Under the pieces are notes generated by a model. That model saw nothing but the letters and a program-made list of their open reading frames with translations. It ran no database searches and had not been told where the DNA came from. Of a stretch of DNA of 64,000 nt, positions 47,279 to 57,209 are shown piece after piece. The DNA comes from Brenneria bubanii (GTDB lineage: Bacteria; Pseudomonadota; Gammaproteobacteria; Enterobacterales; Enterobacteriaceae). Where the stretch lies: contig NZ_JAKMAJ010000001.1 of NCBI RefSeq assembly GCF_022378355.1, positions 1 to 64,000 on the forward strand. The letters run 5' to 3'. The number at the start of each line of letters is the position of its first letter. Within the stretch, counting starts at the first letter, position 1. A program made the position numbers and the translations under genes.

Positions 47279-47893
47279 ATGGATATAAAATTTTATCAGC
47301 TAAAAGTCACCCTTATCGGCACAACCCCCTCTATCTGGCGCCAATTTGTTGTACCCGCGTCCATCACCCTCGATCGTCTGCATGATGTGCTGCAAATCGT
47401 GATGGGCTGGGAAGACAGCCATCTTCATCAATTTATTTTCGGCAAAAAACAGTTTACCGAACAACAGGAAGCCCCTTCACAGGGTAAAGATGAAGGTTTC
47501 GTTCGCCTTTACGAACTACTAAAGCGTAAGGGCCACAAGCTGACTTATCTCTATGATTTTGGGGACGATTGGGAACACGAAATTATTTTGGAAAACACTG
47601 ACTATCAACCAGATGAGTTTGGTGATTTCCTATTTTGCCTAGACGGTGCGCGAGTTGCTCCGCCGGAAGATTGCGGCGGCGTAACGGGGTATGAAAATCT
47701 GCTGGGCATTCTACGGGATCCGACGCATGAAGATTATCAAGAAACATTGGAATGGCTTGGCATTCCCGCCGAATTACTGGAAATCGCGCCGGATATGTTT
47801 GAGGAATTTGATGCCGATGAAGTCAATGACAGCCTGAAGCTATACGCCCGCTGGGCGCGCGATCGCCATCAACCGTGGCTTCACGTGGAATAA
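47279..47893 (+). CDS. pRiA4b ORF-3-like domain protein
   Basis: 204 residues matching the pRiA4b ORF-3 family. It has PSIWRQFVVPASITLDRLHD and MGWEDSHLHQFIFGKKQF at the N-terminus, and YLYDFGDDWEHEIILE in the middle. The C-terminal half is acidic. A strong AAAGGAGAT ribosome binding site precedes ATG. The molecular function of the family is unknown; members often occur on plasmids and mobile islands. It is the only plus-strand gene between gnd and galF and has no obvious link to polysaccharide synthesis. Confidence 0.88.
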   Translation: MDIKFYQLKVTLIGTTPSIWRQFVVPASITLDRLHDVLQIVMGWEDSHLHQFIFGKKQFTEQQEAPSQGKDEGFVRLYELLKRKGHKLTYLYDFGDDWEHEIILENTDYQPDEFGDFLFCLDGARVAPPEDCGGVTGYENLLGILRDPTHEDYQETLEWLGIPAELLEIAPDMFEEFDADEVNDSLKLYARWARDRHQPWLHVE

Positions 47894-47935
47894 CCGGCAG
47901 GAATGCCCTCTTCCGCCATTTCCAACACCTTACGT

Positions 47936-47980
47936 CATCCCCGCCAAGCCACGCCATCCTTGAGGCAATCGGCGGGGATG
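47936..47980. repeat. Long inverted repeat between convergent genes
   Basis: CATCCCCGCC (47936-47945) and GGCGGGGATG (47971-47980) pair perfectly over ten bases around a 25-base loop, between the convergent pRiA4b-like gene and galF. There is no T-run on either side, so it may act as a transcription barrier or RNA-stabilising hairpin. Confidence 0.6.
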
Positions 47981-47987
47981 GCTGTCA

Positions 47988-48890
47988 TCAGGCGTGTTCT
48001 TTCAGCAGCGTCTTAATGCTTTCTTTAAACGCTTTGCCGAATTCAGGGTTGCGCAGGCCATAGGAAATGAAGGCCTGCGCATAACCCAGTTTACGTCCGC
48101 AGTTAAAGCTGCGGCCAGCCATTTGCACGGCGTCCACCTGTTGGGTTTTAATCAGAGCGGCGATAGCATCAGTCAGTTGGATACGCCCCCATGCTCCCGG
48201 CAGGATTTTGTCCAGAATCGGCCAGGCATCGGCCGTCAGCACATAACGACCAACCGCGGAAAGATCGGACCCTTCTGACGGGGCCAGCTTTGGTTTTTCA
48301 ATCATTGAAGTAATGGATGAAGCATCGCCTTCATTCACCAGCGGAGTTTCACACTCGACTACGGAGTATTCAGGCAGCACTTCGTAAGGACGGTGTTTCA
48401 CCAGCACCTGACTGTTGCCCGTCTGCTCAAAACGAGAGACTAACAGCGCCAGGTTATCTTTGGTTTGGTCGGCGGTATCCTCATCCATGACGACATCCGG
48501 CAGCACCACGACAAAGGGTGAATCGCCAATAATAGGCTTGGCGCAGGTGATTGCATGCCCGAGTCCTAGGGTTTCGCCCTGCCGTACGTTCATGATGGTG
48601 ACGCCTTTCGGACAAATAGCCTGCACTTCTGCCAACAGCTGACGCTTGGCGCGTTCTTCCAGCAGAGATTCCAGCTCGAAAGAGGTATCAAAATGGTTTT
48701 CTATCGCATTCTTGGACGCGTGGGTTACCAGAATAATATCTTTGATACCGGCATTGGCGCACTCATTAACAATTTTTTCAATCACCGGACGGTCAACCAA
48801 CGGCAGCATCTCTTTAGGAATAGCCTTGGTCACCGGTAACAAATTCATCCCTAAACCTGCTACAGGGATAACAGCTTTCAATGATGTCAT
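47988..48890 (-). CDS. galF: GalF, UTP-glucose-1-phosphate uridylyltransferase paralogue
   Basis: 300 residues of the GalU/GalF nucleotidyltransferase family. The N-terminal loop reads [20 protein letters not shown]. GalU has threonine-arginine after GLG; E. coli GalF has methionine there, as does this protein. [15 protein letters not shown] is also GalF-like, whereas GalU reads GDEIQLTDAI. GalF has little activity itself and is thought to modulate GalU and UDP-glucose supply. Its gene borders surface-polysaccharide clusters in many enterobacteria. It lies downstream of ugd, whose product uses UDP-glucose. Confidence 0.88.
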   Translation of the reverse strand: MTSLKAVIPVAGLGMNLLPVTKAIPKEMLPLVDRPVIEKIVNECANAGIKDIILVTHASKNAIENHFDTSFELESLLEERAKRQLLAEVQAICPKGVTIMNVRQGETLGLGHAITCAKPIIGDSPFVVVLPDVVMDEDTADQTKDNLALLVSRFEQTGNSQVLVKHRPYEVLPEYSVVECETPLVNEGDASSITSMIEKPKLAPSEGSDLSAVGRYVLTADAWPILDKILPGAWGRIQLTDAIAALIKTQQVDAVQMAGRSFNCGRKLGYAQAFISYGLRNPEFGKAFKESIKTLLKEHA

Positions 48891-49079
48891 AAGTTGACTC
48901 TCTTATTGGATTACTTTATCTCTCTGAGGCACCATACACCCCGGAGCCACATCTGCCCTTAAGATTACACCTAATCCGCGCCAAAGAGATCGCCCGGAGC
49001 GCCTCTTTATGCAAAACCAGAAAGGGCCGCATGACGTTAGCAGTGAAGTTCTGAGCAAAATCCACCCACCGCACAGTTA

Positions 49080-49640
49080 TCAGACGGCGCGATGACGCCA
49101 CCAACGACGCAAAACCAGAATGACGAAAACCGCTAACGCGATGAATAATAAGCCGGAAAGTTTTTTATCTACATCGCCAATAATATTTTCAATCACCTGA
49201 CCGCCGAAATAACCCAGCATAACAAAGACCGAAGCCCAAAGAACGGCGCCAAGAAGATTAAGCGGCACGAAACGAGCAGGAGGCAACCGGGCTGCGCCGA
49301 TTAACGCTGGGCCGATAATGCGAAAGCCATACATAAAACGTACGCCAATGACAAACAGCATCGGATGACGGCTAATCAAGCCTTGGGCGTAGGCAATACG
49401 CTTTTGTTGGCCTCTTAAGCGAGAAATAGCCCGATCGCCGAAGCGACGTCCGACGAAATAGAGCAGTTGGTCACCCAGGGTGCCGCCGGCCGCCACAACG
49501 ACAATCACCCATGGCCAATGCAATAATCCGTTATGCGCGGCAATACCGCCCAGCAACGTGATGGTCTCCCCTTCAATCAGACACCCGACAAACAACGCCC
49601 AATAGCCGTATTGCGAGATGTAATGAGCGAGATCGGCCAT
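49080..49640 (-). CDS. yohD: DedA-family membrane protein YohD
   Basis: 186 residues. It opens YISQYGYWALFVGCLIEGET and has the DedA-family arginine-containing segment GVRFMYGFRIIGPALIGAAR. Four to five hydrophobic helices and a basic C-terminus (RRWWRHR) complete it. It is much closer to YohD than to YqjA/YghB as I recall them. DedA proteins act in envelope homeostasis, and some recycle undecaprenyl phosphate or phosphatidylethanolamine carriers. That would fit the neighbouring polymer genes, but such a role for YohD is inference. Confidence 0.85.
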   Translation of the reverse strand: MADLAHYISQYGYWALFVGCLIEGETITLLGGIAAHNGLLHWPWVIVVVAAGGTLGDQLLYFVGRRFGDRAISRLRGQQKRIAYAQGLISRHPMLFVIGVRFMYGFRIIGPALIGAARLPPARFVPLNLLGAVLWASVFVMLGYFGGQVIENIIGDVDKKLSGLLFIALAVFVILVLRRWWRHRAV

Positions 49641-49838
49641 GACTAAGCCTTACATGTGATTCATTATGAATAGTAGTATAGGCGTGGATATATCAGGTGA
49701 TAAACCATTCAGCAAAGTGTCAATACTCTAAGCGACCCCACTCTCCCGCTTGATTTATGACTCCGCCTCTGCGGCATTCCTGTTGCTGAAGAACGTCTTA
49801 TGCACAGCAAACTATAAGGTCGATGGACAAGCGAACGC

Positions 49839-51005
49839 TTAGTCTGAACCGAAGAGATCGCGGGTATAGGTTTTTTCCGCAACGTCGGACAATTCAGGCG
49901 CCATGCGGTTGGAGAGAATCACATCAGAAATTTGCTTAAACTCGGCCAGATCGCGAATTACGCGCGAGCGGAAAAAAGACTCTTCTTTTAACTCCGGCTC
50001 ATAAACCACCACCTCGATGCCCTTCGCCTTGATACGCTTCATTACGCCCTGAATCGCCGACGCGCGGAAATTATCGGAGCCGGTTTTCATCACCAGACGA
50101 TAGACGCCAACGATTTTAGGGTTGCGTTCGATAACCGAATCGGCAATAAAATCTTTACGGGTTCGGTTGGCTTCGACAATCGCATTAATCAGGTTGTTGG
50201 GCACACTGTCATAATTAGCCAGTAGCTGCTTGGTATCTTTAGGAAGGCAATAGCCGCCGTAACCGAATGAGGGGTTGTTGTAGTGGTTGCCAATACGCGG
50301 ATCCAGGCCGACGCCCTCGATAATTTGCTTACTATCCAGCCCGTTGGTTTGTGCATAGGTATCGAGCTCATTAAAATAGGCAACGCGCATCGCCAGATAG
50401 GTGTTGGCGAACAGTTTGATCGCCTCGGCTTCCGTCGAGTCCGTATACAACACTGGCACATCTTTTTTTATTGCGCCCTGCAACAATAAAGTTGCGAACG
50501 TCTCTGCGCGCGCGGAACGCTCGCCTACGATAATACGGGAAGGATGTAGATTGTCATGCAGCGCTTTCCCTTCACGCAGAAATTCCGGCGAAAAGATGAT
50601 GTTTTCAGTATTATATTTTTTCCGCACTTGCGTGGTGAAGCCGACGGGAACCGTTGATTTCACTACCATCACCGCCTCAGGATTGACGGCCAACACATCA
50701 TTGATAACCGATTCTACCGAACGGGTATTAAAATAGTGTGTTTTGGGATCGTAATCAGTTGGCGTGGCAATAATCACAAATTCAGCCTGGACATAGGCTT
50801 CCTGCTTGTCCGTCGTCGCCCGAAAATTGAGAGGTACGTTCTTGAGGTAGTGTTCAATCTCCTTATCAACTATGGGAGATTGTTTGTTATTCAGCAGAGC
50901 AACCTTTTCCTCAATGATATCCAGGGCAATGACATCATTATGCTGGGCTAATAATACAGCATTAGATAAACCGACGTACCCCGTACCTGCAATTGCTATT
51001 TTCAT
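49839..51005 (-). CDS. ugd: UDP-glucose 6-dehydrogenase
   Basis: Oxidises UDP-glucose to UDP-glucuronic acid with NAD. It has Rossmann motif [20 protein letters not shown] and the catalytic cysteine in [16 protein letters not shown]; the 388-residue length is usual for the short enterobacterial form. It is co-oriented with the polysaccharide cassette and 158 bp downstream of wzx. It implies a uronic acid in the polymer or in lipid A modification. Confidence 0.97.
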   Translation of the reverse strand: MKIAIAGTGYVGLSNAVLLAQHNDVIALDIIEEKVALLNNKQSPIVDKEIEHYLKNVPLNFRATTDKQEAYVQAEFVIIATPTDYDPKTHYFNTRSVESVINDVLAVNPEAVMVVKSTVPVGFTTQVRKKYNTENIIFSPEFLREGKALHDNLHPSRIIVGERSARAETFATLLLQGAIKKDVPVLYTDSTEAEAIKLFANTYLAMRVAYFNELDTYAQTNGLDSKQIIEGVGLDPRIGNHYNNPSFGYGGYCLPKDTKQLLANYDSVPNNLINAIVEANRTRKDFIADSVIERNPKIVGVYRLVMKTGSDNFRASAIQGVMKRIKAKGIEVVVYEPELKEESFFRSRVIRDLAEFKQISDVILSNRMAPELSDVAEKTYTRDLFGSD

Positions 51006-51163
51006 ATTTATTCACTTTAATCCCAAATTAATATACACAGGAGAGTGCAGCTTAGATTGCGCAAGAGATTCATAACAACCTAGCGAACCGTTTCTCTCGA
51101 CCTCTTCCTACTCGATACGTACTAAATAAATATAATATCATTCAACTGCATCAAACTATCAAA

Positions 51164-52444
51164 TCAATATTCATGAAAGCATATAAAAGTGTTCAGCAAA
51201 AGAATTATCAGAGGTGCTATCAAGAACAGAGAAGTGATTTTCAACCCTTTCTTTTTTATATAAAAATAATAAAGAATGCTAATCACTCCTTCAGCAAACA
51301 CAAATAAATACGTCACAATGAGAACTAGTTGCCAGGAAGAGACATAGTGCCCTAATAAAAATACCGACACAGCATAGAGAAAAAGAGCAATGCAATTTGT
51401 CATCAATACATAGTTCTGTCCACCAGTGACAGATATGTAGTTTGATAATGCACCATAAATAAACACGATGGCTATGTACCAACACCCGACCTTCATTATT
51501 GGATAAGACTCTTTATACGAATCTAACCCAAGAATGGAAATAACATAGGGGTAAAGTAAAAAAAGCCCAACAGAAATAGCTATACCGCAAACAAAAAAGG
51601 TCAAAAAAACTTTAGCATCGAATTTAAAATCAGAATCATTAATGAACCTTGGCATATAGGCCGAAATTAATGATGATTGAATGAACAGTGTAGGGTTTAT
51701 GAATTTAAATGCAGCCAAATATAGTGCCAAAAAAGAAAGTTCTGAAAAATTCTTTATATAAAACACACCTAACTTGTTATGCAAAGAATTAACTAAAAAA
51801 ACCCCCATAAATACAAGAAGAGCTTTCTCGATTTTAAAACGTTCAGAAAAAATACTCTTTAATCTTCCTGAACAAAAGAAATCCTTCTGATAGATAAAGA
51901 GATACGAAAGACTTACAATAAGCGCCGGGATCAATTGAATAACAACGACAAAACCTATAGAAAGCTTTAATAAAACAACAGTTATAACAACGGTGATTAA
52001 TAATAAAATAGAAGTTATTATATCCTTTATTATCAAAGTAATTCGTTGGTTTTCAGCCAGAAGTTTTGCTTGTAAGGGTAGTATTACAGATGTCAGTAAA
52101 AAAGAAGCCGTTAAAGACAGACTAATATAAATACCCACACCATAGGCAAAATATAAAATACCGCTAAACAGCGCGATATATAAACTACCATTGACTATTT
52201 GATACTGAGTTAAAGAATTAACATCTCCATCTCCAATTCTAAATTTCTGCAAATAGAAATTTCTGAAAGCATTACCCACAACCATTTGAAGTAAAATCAA
52301 TACTTCCATAGATATGCCAAAAAAACCATAGGCATGCAATGAAGTATTTCTCATCAAAACTACTTGCGTAATAAAAGTGAATATTTGAGAAATTATCGAC
52401 CCTATCGTATAGATAGCCGCTGTCCCAAGAATTGATTTATTCAT
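51164..52444 (-). CDS. Wzx-type polysaccharide flippase
   Basis: A 426-residue integral membrane protein with about twelve hydrophobic segments and few charges, of the Wzx/MATE-like flippase class. It starts MNKSILGTAAIYTIGSIISQ, with the arginine pair region VLMRNTSLHAYGFFGISMEV typical of O-antigen flippases. It should move undecaprenyl-linked repeat units across the inner membrane. Its ATG directly abuts the stop of the upstream glycosyltransferase gene. A+T-rich composition sets it apart from flanking housekeeping genes. Confidence 0.85.
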   Translation of the reverse strand: MNKSILGTAAIYTIGSIISQIFTFITQVVLMRNTSLHAYGFFGISMEVLILLQMVVGNAFRNFYLQKFRIGDGDVNSLTQYQIVNGSLYIALFSGILYFAYGVGIYISLSLTASFLLTSVILPLQAKLLAENQRITLIIKDIITSILLLITVVITVVLLKLSIGFVVVIQLIPALIVSLSYLFIYQKDFFCSGRLKSIFSERFKIEKALLVFMGVFLVNSLHNKLGVFYIKNFSELSFLALYLAAFKFINPTLFIQSSLISAYMPRFINDSDFKFDAKVFLTFFVCGIAISVGLFLLYPYVISILGLDSYKESYPIMKVGCWYIAIVFIYGALSNYISVTGGQNYVLMTNCIALFLYAVSVFLLGHYVSSWQLVLIVTYLFVFAEGVISILYYFYIKKKGLKITSLFLIAPLIILLLNTFICFHEY

Positions 52445-53533
52445 TTAGTAGTGACCACTAAGTTTAAAAATATTCTTTCGCCAATCATTATTTTCATTAA
52501 CATAATTATGACAACAATTACCGTGAGCAACAGTTTTTTCAATGTTTTTTATCGATTCTTCCAGTAATGCTGTTAAATCATCTTCGTCTTTGTAGATCTG
52601 ACCAGCCGAGTTCTCAATTAAATCTTTACCACCAGATTCAGATGATAAAATAGGAAAGCATCCCATCCAGCATGCTTCAACTAAAGATATAGGATATCCC
52701 TCTTCTTTTGAAGTCATTAGAAATATATGCGAACTTTTGTATAACTCTATTACATCCTGAGGTGAGTCTACAAATCCCTTAAAAAAAACCTTATCTTTGA
52801 TCCAGGGATGTGACTTTACTTTTTTATCGAAGTAGGTTTTGAACTCCGAAGTCTCTCCTCCAAGAAAATAAGCATTCCAATTCAAATTCTCAGGTAGGTT
52901 ACAAAAAGCACTTATAGCAAGTTCTGCATTTTTCCTTGGATCACCACACTTGCCGACAAAAATGATAGTAGGTACACTCCCCTTTGTCACTCTCTCATTA
53001 TCAGTAAGAGTATAAAAATAATTACTCACTCCGTTTGGCACAAGAGTACAGGGGATACCTCTATTTTTGAAAAATTTATAAGTAGAACTATGTTCAACTG
53101 AAACTAAATCTAATTTTTTTAATGCAACCTTAACCAAAAAATTAAAAAACAAATTACCATTATTAAAAGGATCTACCCCATCACCTATATCACACTTTAT
53201 AATCACGAACCCTTTTTTGTTAAAAACCTTATAGATATATGCGTACAAAAGTGTATAAGATCTAAAATGGAACAATTGAAAAAAATCAATGTCTTTAGCA
53301 TGACGAATGATTTCAAGGATCAGTTTAATTGATATTTTTGTGCCAGATTTTTTTGTTGCTACATCAATAAGAAGAAAACCATCTTTTTTCTCTTGATGGG
53401 GTTTTAGCGCTTTTCTCCATAATTCAGTATCAAGTCCCAGGCATCTATTTGCGTGAAACGGAATTTGCCCGACATCCTTGCAGTAATGAAAATCTTCATA
53501 TCTTTCAAAGAGGGTAACCCATTTTTTTTTCAT
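52445..53533 (-). CDS. Glycosyltransferase family 4-like
   Basis: 362 residues with the GT-B fold pattern. A C-terminal nucleotide-sugar domain includes PTIIFVGKCGDPRKNAELAI and the E-x7-E motif region SKEEGYPISLVEACWMGCFP. It probably adds one sugar to the lipid-linked repeat unit in the cytoplasm. Donor and acceptor cannot be inferred. The N-terminal portion is divergent. Composition is strongly A+T-rich. Confidence 0.85.
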   Translation of the reverse strand: MKKKWVTLFERYEDFHYCKDVGQIPFHANRCLGLDTELWRKALKPHQEKKDGFLLIDVATKKSGTKISIKLILEIIRHAKDIDFFQLFHFRSYTLLYAYIYKVFNKKGFVIIKCDIGDGVDPFNNGNLFFNFLVKVALKKLDLVSVEHSSTYKFFKNRGIPCTLVPNGVSNYFYTLTDNERVTKGSVPTIIFVGKCGDPRKNAELAISAFCNLPENLNWNAYFLGGETSEFKTYFDKKVKSHPWIKDKVFFKGFVDSPQDVIELYKSSHIFLMTSKEEGYPISLVEACWMGCFPILSSESGGKDLIENSAGQIYKDEDDLTALLEESIKNIEKTVAHGNCCHNYVNENNDWRKNIFKLSGHY

Positions 53534-53570
53534 AAAAAACTCTTAAAGTAAAATGACATCCATTAAAATA

Positions 53571-54434
53571 TTATTTCTTATGTTCACTTAACCATTTTTG
53601 ACATCGTGGGTGATTACCCCGGATATAGGTAGAAATGATAACTGAAGCTTCATTCCATCTGAGGAAAAAGATAGCGCGTATGCATTTGGCAAAGAAAATA
53701 AAATACAATTTAAGAGATGGGTACCACCTTACCGTAAGTGCAAAATCAATTAATCGCTCTAACTTCCTAAAAGGAGGATCCTTACCTTCTGTTCTTGATA
53801 ATGAATGGTAAAGAAAAGATGACGTTTTTAAATTAAACACTTCACCGCTTTTATGCAGTGCATATATATTACGGAATAGGCTGAAGTCAACGCCATATAA
53901 TGCATAATGCTCATCAAATAACTTAATCCGATTTTTCCTGAATTTATCTATTAGGCGTCTATGGATAATTAATCCAGAACCAATGCTGAACAAGTTGAAA
54001 GGATCTAGCTCATCATCTTCCTGGACAACCTTACCATTAGCCTGTGGATAATAAATAAGATTATCAGATAACGAGATAATTCTCGGCATCTCTATATCAT
54101 AATCATCTGCATAAAGTGCTCTTACGAAAGAATCAGTAACCTGCGAATCATCATCGAAAAAAACAAACTTCTCGGTGCTGTCATATTTGTCTATTGTGTC
54201 GTTATAGAGAAAACTTAATGGTTTGTTTTCAGTAGTATTTAGAAATATTACATCATCAAATTTTTCTTTTATTTTTCTAGAGATAGAGTCGGGGAAATCG
54301 ACAGCGTGCGGTCCATTATTATGAATAATCAAAGTCGTTTTATTTAAATTATTTTCACATAGCGTTCGTATTGTTGTTGAATCTTCAATCTTTTTGTTAT
54401 ACAAGACAACTAATATAACAATATCACTTTTCAC
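53571..54434 (-). CDS. Glycosyltransferase family 2-like
   Basis: 287 residues with a GT-A fold. It begins MKSDIVILVVLYNKKIEDST and has the metal-binding acidic motif FVFFDDDSQVTDSFVRAL, followed by GSGLIIHRRLIDKFR. It resembles rhamnosyl- or galactosyltransferases of O-antigen clusters (WcaA/RfbF-like), so a role with dTDP-rhamnose is plausible. A 150-bp gap without features separates it from the glycosidase gene. Confidence 0.82.
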   Translation of the reverse strand: MKSDIVILVVLYNKKIEDSTTIRTLCENNLNKTTLIIHNNGPHAVDFPDSISRKIKEKFDDVIFLNTTENKPLSFLYNDTIDKYDSTEKFVFFDDDSQVTDSFVRALYADDYDIEMPRIISLSDNLIYYPQANGKVVQEDDELDPFNLFSIGSGLIIHRRLIDKFRKNRIKLFDEHYALYGVDFSLFRNIYALHKSGEVFNLKTSSFLYHSLSRTEGKDPPFRKLERLIDFALTVRWYPSLKLYFIFFAKCIRAIFFLRWNEASVIISTYIRGNHPRCQKWLSEHKK

Positions 54435-54584
54435 AGCAACTCCTCTCGCCTATGTTGTAACCGAGTAATCATTATGTTTGTAATATTTTCATTTAACTCC
54501 AGTTATATGTTTACACTAACCCTCTGAAATCAAATGTAAATATTCATATGAAATTAATAGTTCTAAAAAAAATTACAAAAGGAA

Positions 54585-56009
54585 CTACTTCACGCCATTT
54601 ACTATTTTTCCAATATCAATAGTACTGTTAGAAAACAAGGCTATAGGTGCTTGACTCAAAGTAAATGAATTAGGTTTATGATATGTATCTAAATCCCAAG
54701 TCTCTACTAATGGAATAGTGGATAAATTAACTGATACAGTCTTTCTCGCATGGCCATTATCATTTAACCACAATAATGCAGAATATTTGTACGGAGAGTT
54801 ATTCTTTTTATTCTTTAATAAATATACTTCAATGCTATTTTTTGATACGAAGTGGCTGATAAGTTCACGATCTTTCATTACATCAACAGCCATTGCATAA
54901 GCTAAAAGCCTAGGCTTAGGGTTCCAGTTAATGTCAAATAAGCCTTGAGTGAAACCATTAGGATATACCTTTTGCTCGACAAATGCGTCTCGCGCCATAA
55001 AATAATCTATATAGGGCGCATTATAATCAAAAAAGCCTTTTGCAAAAACTTTTATTATATTGTACGGCTTAGAATTATGGACTTGACGCTGTGTGGTATC
55101 TAATTGCTCGGTATTAAAAATAGGCTTCTTTATATTATGTTTTTTTAAGACATCTTCCATATATTGTGGAAGATTATCATCACCCCAGTAAGAAAAATGA
55201 TGATATGAGTAAACGTCAACAAACTTATCTATTCCAAGCTGGAAACATCTTTCAATAAATCTGCGACCACCTTCTTTTCCACCAAGCGCTTCATTTCGGG
55301 AATAAGTTGCAGAAAAAGCGATAGTTTTTAATGATGGATTAATCTTATTAATTGCTTCTTTTAATATTTTCATCTGATGCACATACATCTCGGGTGAGGA
55401 TCTTATCCACCAATGCCTAGGAGCATCAACCTCATTAGCTAGCTCAAGATATTTAACATCATAGTCTTTTAAATAAGTAATAATGAATTTCAAGTAATCA
55501 TTATACTTATCGAGATACTCAGGTTTGACAGCCGATCTTATACTTTTACCATAATTGCTGTACTTCCTGGGAGGGTAACCGATTATAAAAGACGTTGATA
55601 AACCATACTTTTTTGCCTCTGCTAATTGATAATTCAAATCTGATAAATTGGTAAATCCTCCTTTATCATCATCGATTCGTTGCCAATCTGCAGCACCACT
55701 TTTAACGTTATCGACTCCTATTTTAGATAGTAAAAAGTACGCCTGATCTACTTTTTTATTCTCTATTCCATTTACAATGAAAGGAGTATCAATACTTGTA
55801 ACGCCGAACTGATGAGCCTCCTGGGAATATTTGATTATGACTTTTTTTCTCAAAATTTTATCTTTAATTTTCTCTGAAGAGTAGTGCTCTACTAAATCAG
55901 TATTTTTCATTACCTCTAAATATTTAGTGTTAATATTATCCACACTATTGACCAAAGCATGAGCTGGTACAGTGATAAAAACTGATATAATGACTGAATT
56001 TTTAAGCAT
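54585..56009 (-). CDS. Exported clan GH-A glycoside hydrolase-like protein (PslG-like)
   Basis: 474 residues with an N-terminal signal peptide (VIISVFITVPAHA, cleavage before LVN) and a TIM-barrel pattern. The acid/base motif is KYLELANEVDAPRHWW (Asn192-Glu193) and the probable nucleophile is Glu301 in KPIFNTEQLDTTQ; SYHHFSYWG is also barrel-like. The two glutamates and spacing match clan GH-A families such as GH39. In Pseudomonas the psl cluster encodes a comparable periplasmic glycosidase, PslG. A GGAGGGAAC ribosome binding site precedes ATG. It probably trims or edits the nascent polymer in the periplasm. Confidence 0.78.
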   Translation of the reverse strand: MLKNSVIISVFITVPAHALVNSVDNINTKYLEVMKNTDLVEHYSSEKIKDKILRKKVIIKYSQEAHQFGVTSIDTPFIVNGIENKKVDQAYFLLSKIGVDNVKSGAADWQRIDDDKGGFTNLSDLNYQLAEAKKYGLSTSFIIGYPPRKYSNYGKSIRSAVKPEYLDKYNDYLKFIITYLKDYDVKYLELANEVDAPRHWWIRSSPEMYVHQMKILKEAINKINPSLKTIAFSATYSRNEALGGKEGGRRFIERCFQLGIDKFVDVYSYHHFSYWGDDNLPQYMEDVLKKHNIKKPIFNTEQLDTTQRQVHNSKPYNIIKVFAKGFFDYNAPYIDYFMARDAFVEQKVYPNGFTQGLFDINWNPKPRLLAYAMAVDVMKDRELISHFVSKNSIEVYLLKNKKNNSPYKYSALLWLNDNGHARKTVSVNLSTIPLVETWDLDTYHKPNSFTLSQAPIALFSNSTIDIGKIVNGVK

Positions 56010-56099
56010 GTTCCCTCCAAAAGTTTGATTATAAACCTGCTATAGGTTTATAACCCTAACGCGGTAATAGGAATGAACTACTTTCTCATAACATCTGAA

Positions 56100-57209
56100 C
56101 TATAAGCATCCATCGGTTCGTATATCACTATTAACTCGTAAAACAGTACATTTTTTTCCTATCTCTCGGCGAATATCACTTGTCGTAGAGAAAATATCAA
56201 GATTAGATTTCGAACCGTTCATATACATCGGAGTCCATAAAGGAATTGTCGAAACAACAAGTACCACAGTACAAATTATCAACTTGACCCAATGCGTTTT
56301 AAACCCTCTATTTAATGAATACATTAAGTCATCAATTGAGTATATAAATACGGGTACAAAGTAATACCCAACGCGAACGAGTAATGAGCTACTTCTGGTA
56401 AGCATCAACATATATAAAGAACCGTATGTTGTATATTTTTTCGCACCAGGCTTCTTGATAAACAAAAACAAAAGAAAGAAGAATAAATATACAAAAAGCA
56501 TTTTCGAATGCAAAATAAAAGTCAAAAAATCGGTATCAAGATCGCTATACATTGCTCCATATGCTTCAAATTTCTGTTGTAATATTTGAATAAAAGTCAC
56601 AATATTTGGACTTAATAATAAAGTTATAAATACCGCATAAAATAACGATGAAAACAAAAACGCCCTCATCATGCCCCTTTTGTTATCATTTATAATAAAG
56701 AAATATGACAAAGCGAGAACGGCAGAGAAATGAAAATAAGTGGCAATAAATACCGTTAATATAAATTTTTTCTTGCTCGTAAAGTAGTATTTGGAAAAAC
56801 CATATAGGATTACTGAAAGAGCAAGCCCTTGCCGAATTTGCTCAGTAAACATAAAGAAACCAAGAAACGAAAATAGAGCAAAAAAGGCAAAGGTAGGGTT
56901 CTTTAAGTCCTTACAAAAAGTATAGACAAAGAAGTAAATAAACGCATTTACTATAAAATTGAACCCACCATATCCCAAATCAAAAAATATGCACAATTTC
57001 ATAATAAGAATAAATGCCAGATCGGCAAAAAAAGCTTCACCACCATTTTCAAGAGCATGATATGATTGGTAATAATTTAACCAATCATAGCCATATGCAT
57101 ACGTAATGCTAAAATAACCACCAACCATTAAAGCTGAAACCTTAAACAATAACTTATTTTCTATAATAGAGCATACATAAAGAAAAAGAGAAAAATATAA
57201 GAATATCAC
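56100..57209 (-). CDS. EpsG-family (Wzy-type) polysaccharide polymerase
   Basis: 369 residues, very hydrophobic, with about ten membrane segments. The pattern ITYAYGYDWLNYYQSYHALE near residue 35 and EQIRQGLALSVILYGFSKYY in the middle are characteristic of the EpsG family, which polymerises repeat units on the periplasmic face. It starts with GTG at 57209, with AAGGTGA five bases upstream. Only one such gene occurs in the cassette, so it is the likely Wzy. Confidence 0.82.
   Translation of the reverse strand: MIFLYFSLFLYVCSIIENKLLFKVSALMVGGYFSITYAYGYDWLNYYQSYHALENGGEAFFADLAFILIMKLCIFFDLGYGGFNFIVNAFIYFFVYTFCKDLKNPTFAFFALFSFLGFFMFTEQIRQGLALSVILYGFSKYYFTSKKKFILTVFIATYFHFSAVLALSYFFIINDNKRGMMRAFLFSSLFYAVFITLLLSPNIVTFIQILQQKFEAYGAMYSDLDTDFLTFILHSKMLFVYLFFFLLFLFIKKPGAKKYTTYGSLYMLMLTRSSSLLVRVGYYFVPVFIYSIDDLMYSLNRGFKTHWVKLIICTVVLVVSTIPLWTPMYMNGSKSNLDIFSTTSDIRREIGKKCTVLRVNSDIRTDGCL

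Noticed and set aside
47988-48890. Annotation as galU
   Set aside because: The GLGM loop and GRIQLTDA segment match GalF rather than GalU, and the location is typical of galF.
48916-49104. 62-codon frame between galF and yohD
   Set aside because: Overlaps the yohD end, has no ribosome binding site and no homology I recognise.
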